A DNA stretch of 64,000 bases from Podaxis mareebaensis (taxonomy: Eukaryota; Basidiomycota; Agaricomycetes; Agaricales; Agaricaceae): positions 62,001 to 126,000 of the forward strand of contig JAEUWP010000252.1 of the NCBI GenBank assembly GCA_018524725.1. The letters run 5' to 3'. Below, piece after piece: positions 45,237 through 56,640 of the stretch (position 1 is its first letter; every line of letters begins with the position of its first letter). The notes beneath the pieces were generated by a model. It had not been told where the DNA came from. It saw only the letters and a program-made list of their open reading frames with translations, and did no database searches. The position numbers and the translations under genes were made by a program.

Positions 45237-46537
45237 AAGAAGTCATTTATGCCGGCACCGCCATTACATATTATTCGGTGCCAAGTCAAAGCTCCGACCC
45301 TGAGAGACCAACCTTTCGCAAGTTCTCAAGTAGCACACTTTTCATATCTTTCAAGGTTGGCGGCATTTCTGTTGGGGTGACGGTCCCATAGACAACAATT
45401 AAACAATGCTTGATGACTGGAACCAAGCCCGGATGTTTGAATTTGTCCGCCGTACGGCCTTCAGGACTGACGCGTTCGAACATGGGAGAGACAGAGAAAC
45501 ATATCTTAATAAGAACTCCAAAAAGTTTTTTTACTACCCTATAACTGCTTCGCAGGTGTAATCTCTGCTACTTCCGAAATATGCTCATCTTCCTATACGA
45601 ACCGAGCAATGACCTCGTCCAAGCTCTGTTAATCCAAGAGAGGTCGACACACAGTCCTTCGCTGAAGACCTACCGCAGATGCCTGCCAAATACAGCGAAT
45701 ACCAATTGGTGGGACGACAGACCTTTCAAGAAAAGACAGGGGAGGATTTGGATGTTTCCATTTACCCATCAACCCAAGTAAAGGCCATTATAGAGCAAAG
45801 AGAGCATTCTGAAAACATGTACACCTACAAGCACAACATTCAAAGTTTTGATGCCTGTCCCTGTAATAAATCTGGCACGGTGAGCAGGAAACCATGTCCT
45901 CGAGTCTCGTCTGGAATTGTTGATGATCATCAAAGCCTCATGATTCTAAGCCAACCCTGTGAAGCTGCTCCAGATTTTCGATTTCCCTGATGATAAATTC
46001 GAAACTATCATACGCACCATTGAAGGCACGAGGGGAAGGTGAAATCCCCGAAGCTGGCGGCAACCTTATTACCGTTTGAAATGTGGGCAAGGATCTCCGG
46101 TGGCAACTCAGGAACCAGAGTATCGCCGAATTCACTAGCAAGGGAAATAGCAAAAGCTAGACCCGAGTAATTGACTATGCTCATGAACTGAGTGATTAGG
46201 TGGAATCCTGCATACCTGACGGTTTTGGAAATGGAGGGAATGGGTTATGGCAGGGAATAAAGCTTAGCTATCGAGCAACATGGAGCCCAAGACCACTCAC
46301 GTGTGTGGGACTTGGACTGTGTCCACCGTTACATCAGCTCCGTGACTTCTTTCTGCATCAACTCTGATGAATCGCAAAGTATCAAAAATGCGTACATTTA
46401 GCTGAAAAGCTCCAGTAAATTCAACAATAAATAGTAAAGCACTAGTTTCGTCCAGATCCCTATGCCGCATACACAGCCAAAACAACCCCTCTTCCACCCG
46501 AATCCCGCTAACCCATCAACCCGTTAAGAACGGCTTA
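45237..46537. other. Intergenic region with ambiguous short frames
   Basis: A minus frame at 45286-45483 (MFERVSPEGRTADKF, ending near a GT donor) could be an extra 5' exon of the SNF2/RING gene. A + frame at 45679-45990 matches nothing convincingly. Minus-strand frames around 46020-46160 include ELPPEILAHIS, an F-box-like scrap. None is strong enough to call. Confidence 0.3.
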
Positions 46538-48235
46538 TCACCAATCCGGATGTGGCGGCCTCGCCAATTTTCCCCTCTCCCAAACCTCCTCCACCGAATC
46601 CTCCCAATACCGCACCTCATTATACCTCTTCTTCACAAACACCAGCTTTTCAAAGTACGTCTTCAACTCCCAATACGCATCATCATGACACCCCTGCATC
46701 ACAAGCTTCTTCAACGGCACACCATTATTAGCGCGGACGTTTGCGAACAACACGAGTGGCTGTAGGTCTTCGAATCGATATGGTTTCCAGAGTTCGTGAA
46801 AGTCTGGATGATCGTATGGATGATTGATGTGTAGTTCCTCAAGGCAAGGCGCGATACGGAATCGTGGGCGGTCTGAAGGAGGTGGTGCGGTAGGTTGTGA
46901 TCGGGATTTGGTTCGGTGCTGTGGGTTCTTAGGCCTGGGCTCGAACTGAATGAGTAAGCTACAAAGCTTTTCTAGGTTTGCCCAAATAGCCTTGGACACC
47001 CTTAAGATCTTCAAGGCAGGGAGCATAAGGAGCAGGTCTTCGTCGATGATATCACCATACTTGCTCCACCGGGCATCAGGGCAGTAATTAAGCTCCGTGA
47101 CATTAGAAAAATGGCCAAGAGATCGCAAGGACGAGAAACCGGGTGGCACGGTACTGGCGTAATAGTAGATGGTGGGGCCTTTGACGCTGACGAGGGTATC
47201 AGCCTCGCAGGAATGGTCGCCATCGAGGAAACATGTGATATTGATCTTTGTACAACGATGAAGGAGAGAGCGATCGTCTGGGCGAGGGAAGAGGAGGTTC
47301 CGTAGATCCGCCTCCCAGCCAAGGTTCCAGAGGCAAAGCGTTATATCTGGCGGAAGGGTGACATGCTGCAGGAACGTCAAGGGTACCATCTCAAACGACC
47401 AGTCTCCAATCTCCAAATATCGCAGGCATGTTAGTGACACGGGTTTGACGAGATTGCTGGTGTCGAAGATGAAATCGTCCTCTAACCCAGCACCGACAAG
47501 GATTAGAGTTTCGAGATGTGGGGATTGGCCCAAAGTATTGAGGAACGTGTGAAGGGGGAGTCGCGCTTCATCCAGCTGATCATATAGAGCCAGGTGTTTG
47601 AGATTATGGAAGCTGTCATGAGGCCACAGGGAAACATTCGCCAAAACAAGTTTCTGCAAACGTGTCATTTCGGCATTGAAAATAGGTGGTAAGACGTAAG
47701 GGGTGCCGATATCATCTTCATCGCTTGAAATGATGGTAAGCGACTTCAGAAGCGCTGCTGGTTTCGTGAAATATTTCCACGGAGAGTAAGCCTCCGTGAG
47801 AGAGCTGAATATGTGTAGTTCCTGGAGGCGGTCTATGTTTGCAATAACGGCTTTGAGCGCTTTGTCCTCCAGCAAGCCTTCTGACTCATGAGATTCTGGT
47901 ATGTCTGAGAGATCAGCGGTGTAGTAAACCTCTAGGGGTAAATCTCCCGACAGAGGCAAGTAGTGAAGGGCTGCTTCATCAGAAATCTTGCCGATGTGAA
48001 TCCTGTGCCATAGTGAGGGTGTGGATAGGGCAGTGGTACGCCAGTACCAGCATACGCGCGTTACAGCCTGCCAATCATGAAATGAGTCAGGGAGGGGAAA
48101 GGGAAAGGGCTCTGGCATGGGTTCGAGTAGGTATCCGAAGATGTGCGCAAGAATTTCGGGTGGCAAACTGTTGACGGGGATGGTCCATTTCGTTGGTGAA
48201 GCTTCCTTCAAAGCTGGGTTGAGGTAAAGCTCCAT
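46538..48235 (-). CDS. F-box/LRR protein
   Basis: A single-exon gene of 565 residues. The F-box sits at about residues 17-70 (WTIPVNSLPPEILAHIFGYLL, WQAVTRVCWYWRTTALSTPSLW), the standard Agaricomycete F-box start. Leucine-rich repeats follow across the protein (LKSLTIISSDED, LQKLVLANVSLWP, LETLILVGAGLED, LTCLRYLEIGDW, LKILRVSKAIW, CLEELHINHPYD). It probably recruits substrates to an SCF ubiquitin ligase; which substrate is unknown. No intron is needed and no break is seen. The ATG at 48235 is a few residues before the F-box, as expected. Confidence 0.85.
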   Translation of the reverse strand: MELYLNPALKEASPTKWTIPVNSLPPEILAHIFGYLLEPMPEPFPFPLPDSFHDWQAVTRVCWYWRTTALSTPSLWHRIHIGKISDEAALHYLPLSGDLPLEVYYTADLSDIPESHESEGLLEDKALKAVIANIDRLQELHIFSSLTEAYSPWKYFTKPAALLKSLTIISSDEDDIGTPYVLPPIFNAEMTRLQKLVLANVSLWPHDSFHNLKHLALYDQLDEARLPLHTFLNTLGQSPHLETLILVGAGLEDDFIFDTSNLVKPVSLTCLRYLEIGDWSFEMVPLTFLQHVTLPPDITLCLWNLGWEADLRNLLFPRPDDRSLLHRCTKINITCFLDGDHSCEADTLVSVKGPTIYYYASTVPPGFSSLRSLGHFSNVTELNYCPDARWSKYGDIIDEDLLLMLPALKILRVSKAIWANLEKLCSLLIQFEPRPKNPQHRTKSRSQPTAPPPSDRPRFRIAPCLEELHINHPYDHPDFHELWKPYRFEDLQPLVLFANVRANNGVPLKKLVMQGCHDDAYWELKTYFEKLVFVKKRYNEVRYWEDSVEEVWERGKLARPPHPDW

Positions 48236-48548
48236 GTATGGGCGAGAGGAGCCAGGATGCTAAGATGAGGTATGAGCTGGGCTGAGCGGAGAGACGAAAG
48301 GAGAGCGCACGGTAGATTCTGATATCTATACGGTGCCCGCCAGCACCCACTGTGTCTGTTTCGACCCTTGATGATATCGCGAGGGTTCTTGAGCTACTAA
48401 AGGGGGACAAGTAAAGAAGTAGGGGAGAGAGGAGGGTGAAAGTCGTAGATGTGCAAGGTGAGGAGGGTCGGCCAAGAATAGCACAGTCACAATATGCGTC
48501 ACATGAAGTCGGTAATATATATGGTACGGAGATCACACGGTAATCTAC
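48236..48548. other. Promoter region between two minus-strand genes
   Basis: Includes the putative promoter of the F-box/LRR gene. One GTCACAATA occurs near 48486; it is an 8 of 9 match to the mating-cluster element. Confidence 0.35.
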
Positions 48549-49417
48549 CTAGTCCAGGTCCGCAACACTCTTCCCGGCCGCAGAACGCTGGCCTTCCTTC
48601 TCTCGCTTCTCTCTTCTGCGCTTCACATCCCAGTTATACACACGCGCAGTATTCACTTCCATCACCGTGATCTGCTCTCGCAGAAATTCTAGGTCTTCAA
48701 TTGTGTTTTTCAGGGTAGTTTCCGCAGCTTCCAGCTTAGATTTCAAAAGTGCAATTGCTGCGGGGATTTTGTAAGACAGCATTACATTTGCCTGCAGATC
48801 TGCTAAGTGGATATACTCCCAAGCCAAGAAGATTACATACCCCAAGCCAGAGGTAAACAGTATCAGTGTCTTGCAATTCTGCTTCAGCGTACAACGTGTC
48901 GTTGAGTTCGAAGGTCGTCGTTAAAGGCTTGGAGGCGCCATCTTCCTCCTCGTCTAGGCCCTCCTCGACATCGTCTTCATTATCATCAGAGGACTTCCCC
49001 TTTCCTTCCTGTTCAGTTGTCAGGAAACAATCCCCCGTACAAGGAATCTTACTCACACGACGATCTCTCAGAAACGCGACCATGGCAAGCGTTTTCTTGA
49101 TGTCTGGTATCTTTTCCTCGAGACTGGCACGGCGTTGTGTCAGATTCCCATCCATATATCGGTACTTTCTGCGCTTTCGTTCAGTGTCAATCAAAGAGCC
49201 TTCCGGTGTGGCAGAGCAACGCGTACGCGAGTGCATCTTGAAATCTCTTCAGCGGTCCCTCAACATCGGCATCAGGTCCCCCTAGGTACGACTCGATGTT
49301 TTCCTAAAAAATGTGAGCATGTATAAGGGCATTATACACACAAATACCCACCAGGAACGGCGCTTTGGGAATACCCCTTGGATTTTTCTCTTCCGAAAAG
49401 ACAGGTTGAGAGGTCAT
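48549..49417 (-). CDS. PAC10: Prefoldin subunit 3 (VBP1/Pac10)
   Basis: A subunit of the hexameric cytosolic prefoldin co-chaperone, which hands nascent actin and tubulin to the TRiC/CCT chaperonin. Exon 1 (49352-49417) reads MTSQPVFSEEKNPRGIPKAP. Exon 2 has ENIESYLGGPDADVE and RFQDALA, joining KYRYMDGNLTQRRASLEEKIP. After IKKTLAMVAFLRDRR a 48-nt intron (49009-49056, GTGAGT..CAG) is itself open in frame. An acidic insert (SSDDNEDDVEEGLDEEEDG) precedes FELNDTLYAEAEL and VYLWLGANVMLSYKIP. The C-terminal coiled coil has LEFLREQITVMEVNTARVYNWDVKRRR. The paired coiled coils joined by a beta hairpin are diagnostic of alpha-class prefoldins. The gene is head-to-head with MRD1, 204 bp away. Confidence 0.93.
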
Positions 49418-49621
49418 TGAGTGTTTATGGATGTTTGAAGTCTCGAGTTTAGTAGATGAGATCATCACCGTCACTCCCTTCGGCGATAACCGAGCGGAGT
49501 TTCGTCACTGGTTCTCTTATTTTCGACTTTTTTTCTGTTCTCTGTTTTTCACGGTCAGTAATCTTTCTCCTTCTCTAGCCATGAAAAAGCCTTATACCAT
49601 ACGCCATAGATCGTCTCCGTC

Positions 49622-52484
49622 ATGTCCCGGTTAATGATCAAAAATTTGCCCGCATATGTGACCCCAGTTCGCCTACGACAACATTTCGAACAAAAGGGAT
49701 GTCCACCAGGAGCCCTTACAGACGTCAAAGTCGCCTTCAAGCCCGATGGCACATCGCGGAGATTTGGCTTTGTGGGATACAAGACGGATCAAGAGGCTGC
49801 TGCGGCGAAGGAGTGGTTTGACAAGACCTTCATCGACTCAACTCGGATAAATGTCACTCTCGTCGATGTATGTGTCCCGCTAGCTTCATATGTGCGGATC
49901 TTACATCGCGTTTATAGGGCTCGAAAGATGCACCTGCACCCAGGCCGAACAAAAGACCAAGACTAGGGCCTTCCCCTACTGAAGTAGAGACGGAACCTAC
50001 GCCAAAGAAACGGAATTCCAAGTCTGACAAACCTGCGCCGAAAGAGAAATCTTCTACTCAAGTAGAAGAGTTCCTTGAGGTCATGCAGCCACGTACGAAG
50101 AAAGGTCCTTCCTGGGCCAACGAAGCTCGGGTCGAACAGCCTGTTCCGCCACCAGAAGAGCGTAGAGACGAACCCCCTGCGAGTTCTGCAGCGCTTTCGG
50201 ATTTGGAGTGGATGAAGCAACGGATGTCGCAGAATGTCGACAAAGAAGGGAAAGTTTTCGAGCAGTCAGATGAGGAAGATGGAGGGCAGGAGGAAGGAGA
50301 AGCCGCAAAAGTCAGTGCGTTCGTAGATTCGATTCAGAGGGATGACTGAAGCGAATCCAGGATAAAGCTGAAGCCGAGCCTCCTCAAGATCCTGTTAAGG
50401 AAACGATCCTGCGGACTCACAGGCTATTCTTACGGAATCTGGCTTTCACTTGTACCGAGGCAGACCTAACCGAACTGTTCCAAACCTATGGCGAATTATT
50501 GCAGGTGCGTTGGATCCTCTAATTTCTTGTTGCTTCTCGCTGGCGACAGTTGTGGGGGATGAATTCTCTGTATAGGGACATCAGACTCCTCGGAGTATGC
50601 TGATCTCTTCGGGAAAACGATAGTAGATACTTTCTGAACTTCTTGTCTCCTTTTTGTCATTCTTGAAGCTCGATACTAACCCCCACTTCTTAGGTGAGAC
50701 ATATCTTCCGTTTAATCGGCCTTCATCCAGTCGCTTTGGGATGATAAACAGTATAGGGACATCAGACCTTCGGGTATGCTGATCCTCTGGGAAAACGATA
50801 GTAGAAATTTAGTTCTGAACCTTGTTACCTTTATCCCGGTTCCGAAGCAGTAACTGACCATTACTCTACGCTCAGGTTCATATACCACTTGACCCTCTAT
50901 CCAAACAACCGAAGGGTCTAGCCTATGTGACCTTTGCAAGCGGCGCAGACGCATTCTCGGCATACGAGGCTCTTGACAAGAAGTCCCTCCAAGGCCGTCT
51001 TCTACACATTCTTCCTGCTCAAGACAGGCAAAAGTCATACCAGGTCGAGGAGGGCGAAGGGCATAAGAAAACCGTCAAGGAGGAGAAACAGGCGAAGCGG
51101 AAAGCGATGGCTGGCAAATCCTTCAACTGGAGTATGCTTTACATGAACGTGAGGATCTCCAATTCTACTTCAACCCTACAACCCCGCTGATCGCACATAC
51201 AGAGTGATGCTGTAGCATCGTCAATAGCGGACCGCATGAACATAAACAAGTCCGAGATTCTCAACCCCGAGAACGGCGATAACCCAGCGGTCAAACTTGC
51301 CCTGGCTGAAACTCACATCATCCAAGAGACGAAGGCATACCTCGAGTCACAGGGCGTTCTCTTATCCTCCTTTTCCACCAAAGCTCGCTCCGATACTACT
51401 ATCCTTGTAAAGAACATACCCTACGGCACGACCCTCGAACAGATCCGCGAGCTGTTCGAGCCACACGGTCAGCTCAGTCGGGTACTTGTACCGCCCGCCG
51501 GTACAATGGCCGTGGTAGAGTTCGAACGTCCCGACGAGGCATCGAAAGCCTTCAAGGCTGTTGCTTATCGACGCCTCGGAAACTCAATCATCTATCTAGA
51601 GAAGGGTCCAATTGGCATGTTCTCAGACGAGCCTACACAAGCCACATCATCAACCTCTTCACTCCCTGTGGTGAAGGTTCCTGAACAGGAGTCTACAGCA
51701 ACCGAAGAGGAAGTCTCAATCACAGGTGGCACGACCCTCTACATTAAGAACCTCTCCTTCGTGACAACTCAGGAAAGGTTAACTCAAGTATTCCGGCATC
51801 TACCTTCCTTCGCCTTTGCACGAATACAGACTAAACCCGATCCCAAGAACCCAAACGGTCCTCGTCTTAGCATGGGTTATGGATTTGTCGGTTTCAAGGA
51901 CGTGGAGAGCGCGAAGAAAGCGTTGAAGAGTATGCAGGGCTTCGTTCTTGATGGTCATGCGCTGCATGTTAAATTCGCGGGTCGCGGCGTTGAGGAGGAG
52001 CAGTCGAAGGATAAAGACGGTGTCAGTTCGAAGAGCCGGACTACGAAAATTATCGTCAAGAACGTTCCATTCGAAGCTACAAAGAAAGACATCCGTGACC
52101 TCTTTGGGTACGTGCTCGCTTCTTGGCTTTCCCCCGTTTATCTCTAGTCTATCGACCGCATTGATTAACACCTTCCTTAGCGCTCACGGCCACCTCAAAT
52201 CCGTCCGCCTACCAAAGAAGTTTGACTCACGCACTCGTGGCTTTGCCTTTTTGGAGTTTGTATCTCGGCACGAGGCCGAGAATGCATTTAATGCGCTTCG
52301 TCATACACACTTACTCGGTAGGCATTTGGTTCTAGAGTGGGCGGAAGAAGCCGAGCAGGACTTGGATGCACTGAGACAGAAGGCTGGAGTTGGGTTTGGT
52401 GGAGGTAAGGAGATGCCCGGTAGGAAGAGGAAGTTGGAGTTGGGGAAAAAGGGTGATGAAGATCCTGAGGATTTGGCTGAGTGA
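49622..52484 (+). CDS. MRD1: Multiple RNA-binding domain-containing protein 1 (Mrd1/RBM19)
   Basis: A nucleolar five-RRM protein required for early pre-rRNA cleavage and 18S rRNA maturation. RRM1 starts at the ATG (SRLMIKNLPAYVT, RRFGFVGYK). A charged linker follows. RRM2 has HRLFLRNLAFTCTEADL and PKGLAYVTFASG. RRM3 has TTILVKNIPYGTT and MAVVEFERPDEA. RRM4 has TTLYIKNLSFVTTQERL and GYGFVGFKDVESA. RRM5 has TKIIVKNVPFEATKKDI and RGFAFLEFVSRHEAEN. The C-terminus is basic and ends EDPEDLAE. Each RRM shows RNP2 and RNP1. Most introns are about 50 nt, but the one inside RRM2 (50505-50875) is 371 nt and made of two related halves. It is divergent from prefoldin subunit 3. Confidence 0.93.
50505..50875 (+). 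repeat. Tandemly duplicated intron within MRD1
   Basis: Two halves (50505-50693 and 50694-50875) align along most of their length: TATAGGGACATCAGA, GGTATGCTGAT-like and GGGAAAACGATAGTAGA segments recur at the same offsets. Each half begins GT and ends AG, and they abut at TTAG/GTGAG with no exon between. Confidence 0.7.
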
Positions 52485-52836
52485 TTCCTTAGTATATTGG
52501 GTCCCTATTTTTTGATAAGGATATTTTTGGAAGGATATGTTCAGTGCTATATGGGTTTGAAAGGGTTATCATGTGCCATCCTGTTCCCCGTCATCTTGCT
52601 TGGCACATGGTGTTTGTGCGCATTGCCCTTGTTCAACTTTAGGTAGTATGTGAACGTTCACCGGCAACTTGACGTTCAATTAAATGCACACGCGGTTGAA
52701 TCCCACTGGGGCCGGAACTCGGAAAGTATGGGAGTTCTGAAGATTCCCCGCTCAACCATCCGTGTGGTGTTGGTGCTGCCGCCAGTGCTCCGTTTCCGTG
52801 GATTGTCTCAGTTAGGTGCAGCAGCCGTCCAAACAC
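52485..52836. other. Short intergenic region
   Basis: The MRD1 3' flank. No gene is supported. Confidence 0.45.
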
Positions 52837-53151
52837 CTACCTCCCAATACGCACTGATTGCAATGCAACCAGGGAACCGTATTTGTTCTGTTCTTGATCC
52901 TGGTTGAGAACCACTCCCACGGGGATCAAAGTCAGACGCAATATACTGAATAGTTTCGGTGTCATCAGAGTACTCAGGTTCCGCGATACACAGCGCAGCT
53001 TGCACAAGTGCTTTCTCCAAGCGACGTCTTGTGGACCAGTGCGAGTCATGCTCCCCCACCTGATAAATCTCAGGTAAAATTCGGACAAGTTTACTAAGTC
53101 ATTTACTATCTCAGTTACAAGCTCAAATGGTAGGTCTGAAGAGGCGGCCAT
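52837..53151 (-). CDS. F-box-like fragment
   Basis: An open frame of 104 residues from ATG 53151: LPFELVTEIVNDLVN, then after a stretch that may be an intron, KHLCKLRCVSRNLSTLMTPKLFSILRLTLIP. This is the start of an Agaricomycete F-box protein ('LP.ELv.eIv..L', 'lr.VSr....l.tPklF..l.Lt') without its LRR body. I read it as a truncated remnant or small F-box protein; no continuation is visible downstream. Confidence 0.4.
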   Translation of the reverse strand: MAASSDLPFELVTEIVNDLVNLSEFYLRFIRWGSMTRTGPQDVAWRKHLCKLRCVSRNLSTLMTPKLFSILRLTLIPVGVVLNQDQEQNKYGSLVALQSVRIGR

Positions 53152-53581
53152 AATTCAAATCAATCGATAGGAGATAAAGACGAACTCCCACATATTATGG
53201 ATATCACGGATGTTGGCGGTGTAATACACATCTCACATGAAATTAATTCATCAAAGCCATCGATTCTATTCACCAGAACCATTTTAACTGGCTACTATAT
53301 ACATAGGGAATAAAAACACACAAGGGCGCGACTATTTCGCGAGTGGTACTAGGGCTACAGTGGGGTGGTAATAACTAAACAAACAAACAAACAAAGTGAG
53401 TATGGTCGTGAAAATGAACGGGCGGAGATGAGCAAGTTCGTGGGTATGTAGGTCACAAAGATAAAAATGAGTGGGGTAATTAAAAAGCGTCTTAAAAGCC
53501 GTATTCGGCGTACGTGTGGTCATCGCAGGGGGTGGGATGAAACGGAGGGGGAAGGGGTACAAGGGCCGGATGAAATGGAAT
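53152..53581. other. Intergenic with an AAAC microsatellite
   Basis: A short (AAAC)n run lies at about 53377-53395, in the 3' flank of the next receptor gene. Confidence 0.45.
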
Positions 53582-55293
53582 CTACACCATATCATGTGAG
53601 TTCCGGCGAGGATCCTCGGAAACCGAGGGAGATACAGGCACGTCAGCAGGGAGGCTGACGCGTGATGCACGACGGAGCGAAGTCGCGTCTGCACCACCAG
53701 CCTCTGAGCGAGTCACAGCGGGTTCAGGGATGGAAATACTCGATGCGGAGGACGACGATCCTGACGAAGGGACGGGCGAGATGGTATCAGAGCTGTAATC
53801 TGCCAAAGTCCCGCCAATGTCGGGAAGAGCGAGGGTGTCATATTGGAATGTTGGCTTGAAGACTTCATCGTTGAATTTCTTCTTGCCACCGAATACGCTG
53901 GTAAAGCTCGAGTTCTTCTTCTCGTCGACAGGGGTGGCTGGACCGAGCAGTCCACCAGCATCTTTGAGAGAAGAGGCGTCGGAAAACGACGCATCGTAGG
54001 AGTTTTTGCGGCCGAGTTTTTCCTTGGCGAAGCTAGGGAAAGAGCCAGGCTGGGAACCGATACCGCTCTTTGAAAATCTGATGCAGGCAATGAGTTAACG
54101 GAAAACCTGTGCTAGTGAGACGATATCACGTACTCTGAGGTGCTGACGACCCCGGTTGATCCGCCGAAGGTACCAGTGGAATATCCAACGCGCTTGGCAA
54201 CGGAACTGAGGGCAGAACGGTAGTGTTTCTTTGCCTCATCTGCAAAGCCGAAGAAGCCGAAGAAGACGAAGGCGCAGACAACGCACAGCCATCTCGACAT
54301 CTCGAGCGCAGACTCGGCAATGGGGTTGTGCCTCCAAAGCATAGCCGGGATCTGGTCGACACGGGAGAATCCAGCGTGAGTGTCCTGCCAACTGATCCAA
54401 GGATTGATCTTGCCATCAGCGGCATTGAGGTAAGTAGCATATATGCCGAGGGGAACGGTGCAGAGGACGTCAGTGCTAGCGAGAGCCATGAGACGGAAGT
54501 AGCGACTGGAAGTGAGGTTGGAGTAGCTGGAAAGCATCTCTTTGGATTGGGCACGCGTCTTGTAGAAAGCACGGACACTGAGGACGCCATAAACACCAGA
54601 CACAAGACCAATGCAAATGGGAGGAGCCGAGACGAGCAGGTAGGCGACCCAAGTGTCGTATGTAAAAGGCCAACATCCGATATCCTCGTAGATGTCAAAT
54701 CGGTGACCTTGAGGAATGTATTCTATGTCCCTGTCAGCGGGTATGTTTAGACGATTACATCGAGAACAACGTACGAAGAATCATCTCAAGGATAGGAAGA
54801 CCGAGACCGATCGCCAGATCGACCATGATCTGGCGACGCTTCTCAGCTTTGGTAACAGTCACAGTTCGCACTGAAGCGATGTGGTATAGACGACGGTTGA
54901 TACAAAGTGAAGCGGCGGGAATCGCAACGGCGGTACCAACGATGATCCTCGAAGCTACAAACGCGCCTCGTTAGTCCCCGACTTCACTGGCAAACACAGT
55001 TGAAAAGCAAACCTACAGATATCACACCAAACAGGGGCCCAATTTATGGCGTTACGATTCCATACAACGGAATTGACGAACTGGGTAAGGCAAGCCAAAG
55101 CCGTCCAGGCCATGTAAAGACATGTTCCGGTGTTCCAGGCTGGAAGACAGAATGGTCAGCCTCATACAGCAGAGTGACTCAGGACGACTGATTTACCCTC
55201 GAAGTGCCATGGGAAAGGAATGCAAACAACAACGAAGCCGAGAAAAGAGAAGAGGGAGAAGACCCAATTAGGATAGCTGGCGGGATATGGCAT
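53582..55293 (-). CDS. STE3-type pheromone receptor R5 (outside the main cluster)
   Basis: A complete seven-helix STE3 receptor with about four introns. Exon 1 (ATG 55293) reads MPYPASYPNWVFSLF and CIPFPWHFE. Exon 2 reads AWNTGTCLYMAWTALACLTQ, FVNSVVWNRNAINW and WCDI. Exon 3 has AVAIPAASLCINRRLYH and EKRRQIMVDLAIGLG. Exon 4 has YIPQGHRFDIYEDIGCWP, YFRLMALASTDVLC, WQDTHAGFSRVDQIP and FFGFFGFADEAKKHY. The final exon is a tail of about 150 residues ending RRNSHDMV. It is closest to R3 by eye but has an intron after PWHFE that R3 lacks. The upstream region has no CATTGTGAC and no convincing pheromone gene, so it may be a non-mating-type paralogue, as known in other mushrooms. Confidence 0.88.
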
Positions 55294-56640
55294 CTCTGGC
55301 CCGTTGGTTGCGAGTGTTGTTGCCCGAACAGACCCTCGAGTGTGGAGGAAGACTCTTTCGAGCACAGAGGGAAGAGATCAGCTGGAGGCGGTAGGGATTT
55401 AATTTCGCCCACAGTCCAGCTTTAAGAGCGAGTGCTCCGATTTTCCCTTACTGAACGCTATTTGAGCCGTCCCCTTGTTCTCGTAAGGATTTTCATCTGT
55501 TCACGGCAGTGGATGGTATCCGTATTTGGACATGAGCTTGTAGTGTCCAAAAGAAGGCAGTCGAGAACCGAAGGGGTGGGTTGCCTTTTTCGGCTGTTAC
55601 TTTGTAGTCGCCCATAAATGGTCACCCCTGATGATCCTAGAATATCTGTGCCCTTGACCCAAATCATAGAAGTTCGCCGTTGGCGGGAACCTGGAGAGGC
55701 ACGAGACTTCGAAGAAAGTCGACAAAGAAAGTCGCCAGAATCGTCCCACGTGGTTGGATGGCGGATATTCTGAGAGAGATAACCGCGGTCCTGGGTGGCT
55801 CCATTCTGAAATCCGGTCATATTCCTGTATTATCTCCCAAGGCGAGAACAATGGCAGGTCTCGCCGCAGTATGGTCTTCCGAATACGAGACAAGAGGTTG
55901 TCGTCGCTATGGGACTGTTCTGAACATCGGAAAATAATCATTGAGAAACGACCGATCTACCAGATGAAAATATCACGCACCAAATGGCCAGCGAGAAGCC
56001 TCGCCTCCTTATACTATTTGACTTTGTAGTGTCTATTCTCACAACCAACACTGTATCCAAGCCGTGTCTCAGATCACTGGGTGTCCGCGGACCAGAAACA
56101 AGGTTCCTCGTGCCATAGGAGTTGGAGGAGGGGACGTCTCATCTTCAAAAGGAGCATGGAGGTGGGGGAGAGAAGAAAAGAGGATACATACATCGCCCCC
56201 ACTGCCGTTGGGCATTTGTATGTCGTCGCAGGCGACCTTGCCAATTGTCCTTATTGTTCTGTGGTTTGATCGAAGTGCTTACTAAGCATCACATGCCGGC
56301 ACATTGACAATAAGCTGGGAACGCCACAAAAGCCTGCAAATATGATTGGCTGACGCGAATGCGATTAAGTATGCACTAAAGTACGAAAATACTGGTAGGC
56401 TTTAAAGCGTGAAGTACGGTTTACGAACATATAGAATTTCAGACAATATGCTACATGAGTAACGTTATGAAACATGACACTTGAAATCATACAAGGGTAT
56501 GGCGGTGGTAGTGTAGTGGTGGACTACCTGCCCAGCCGCGTTGGTGATAGGGATACAGGATATCAGCGACCATAAGGCAGAAAAATGGAACGAGACCATG
56601 GCTCGTCAAAAGAAATCGAAGAAGTGGTATACTGCTTTCA
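55294..56640. other. Upstream of R5 to the 3' end of R6
   Basis: Searched for a partner pheromone. The only CaaX-like ending is a 37-codon frame at 56156-56269 finishing YCSVV, which is weak. The rest shows no supported gene. Confidence 0.35.

Noticed and set aside
45679..45990. A frame starting MPAKYSEYQLVGR, resembling the start of ribosomal protein eL20
   Set aside because: Similarity ends after about eight residues and the rest does not fit eL20.
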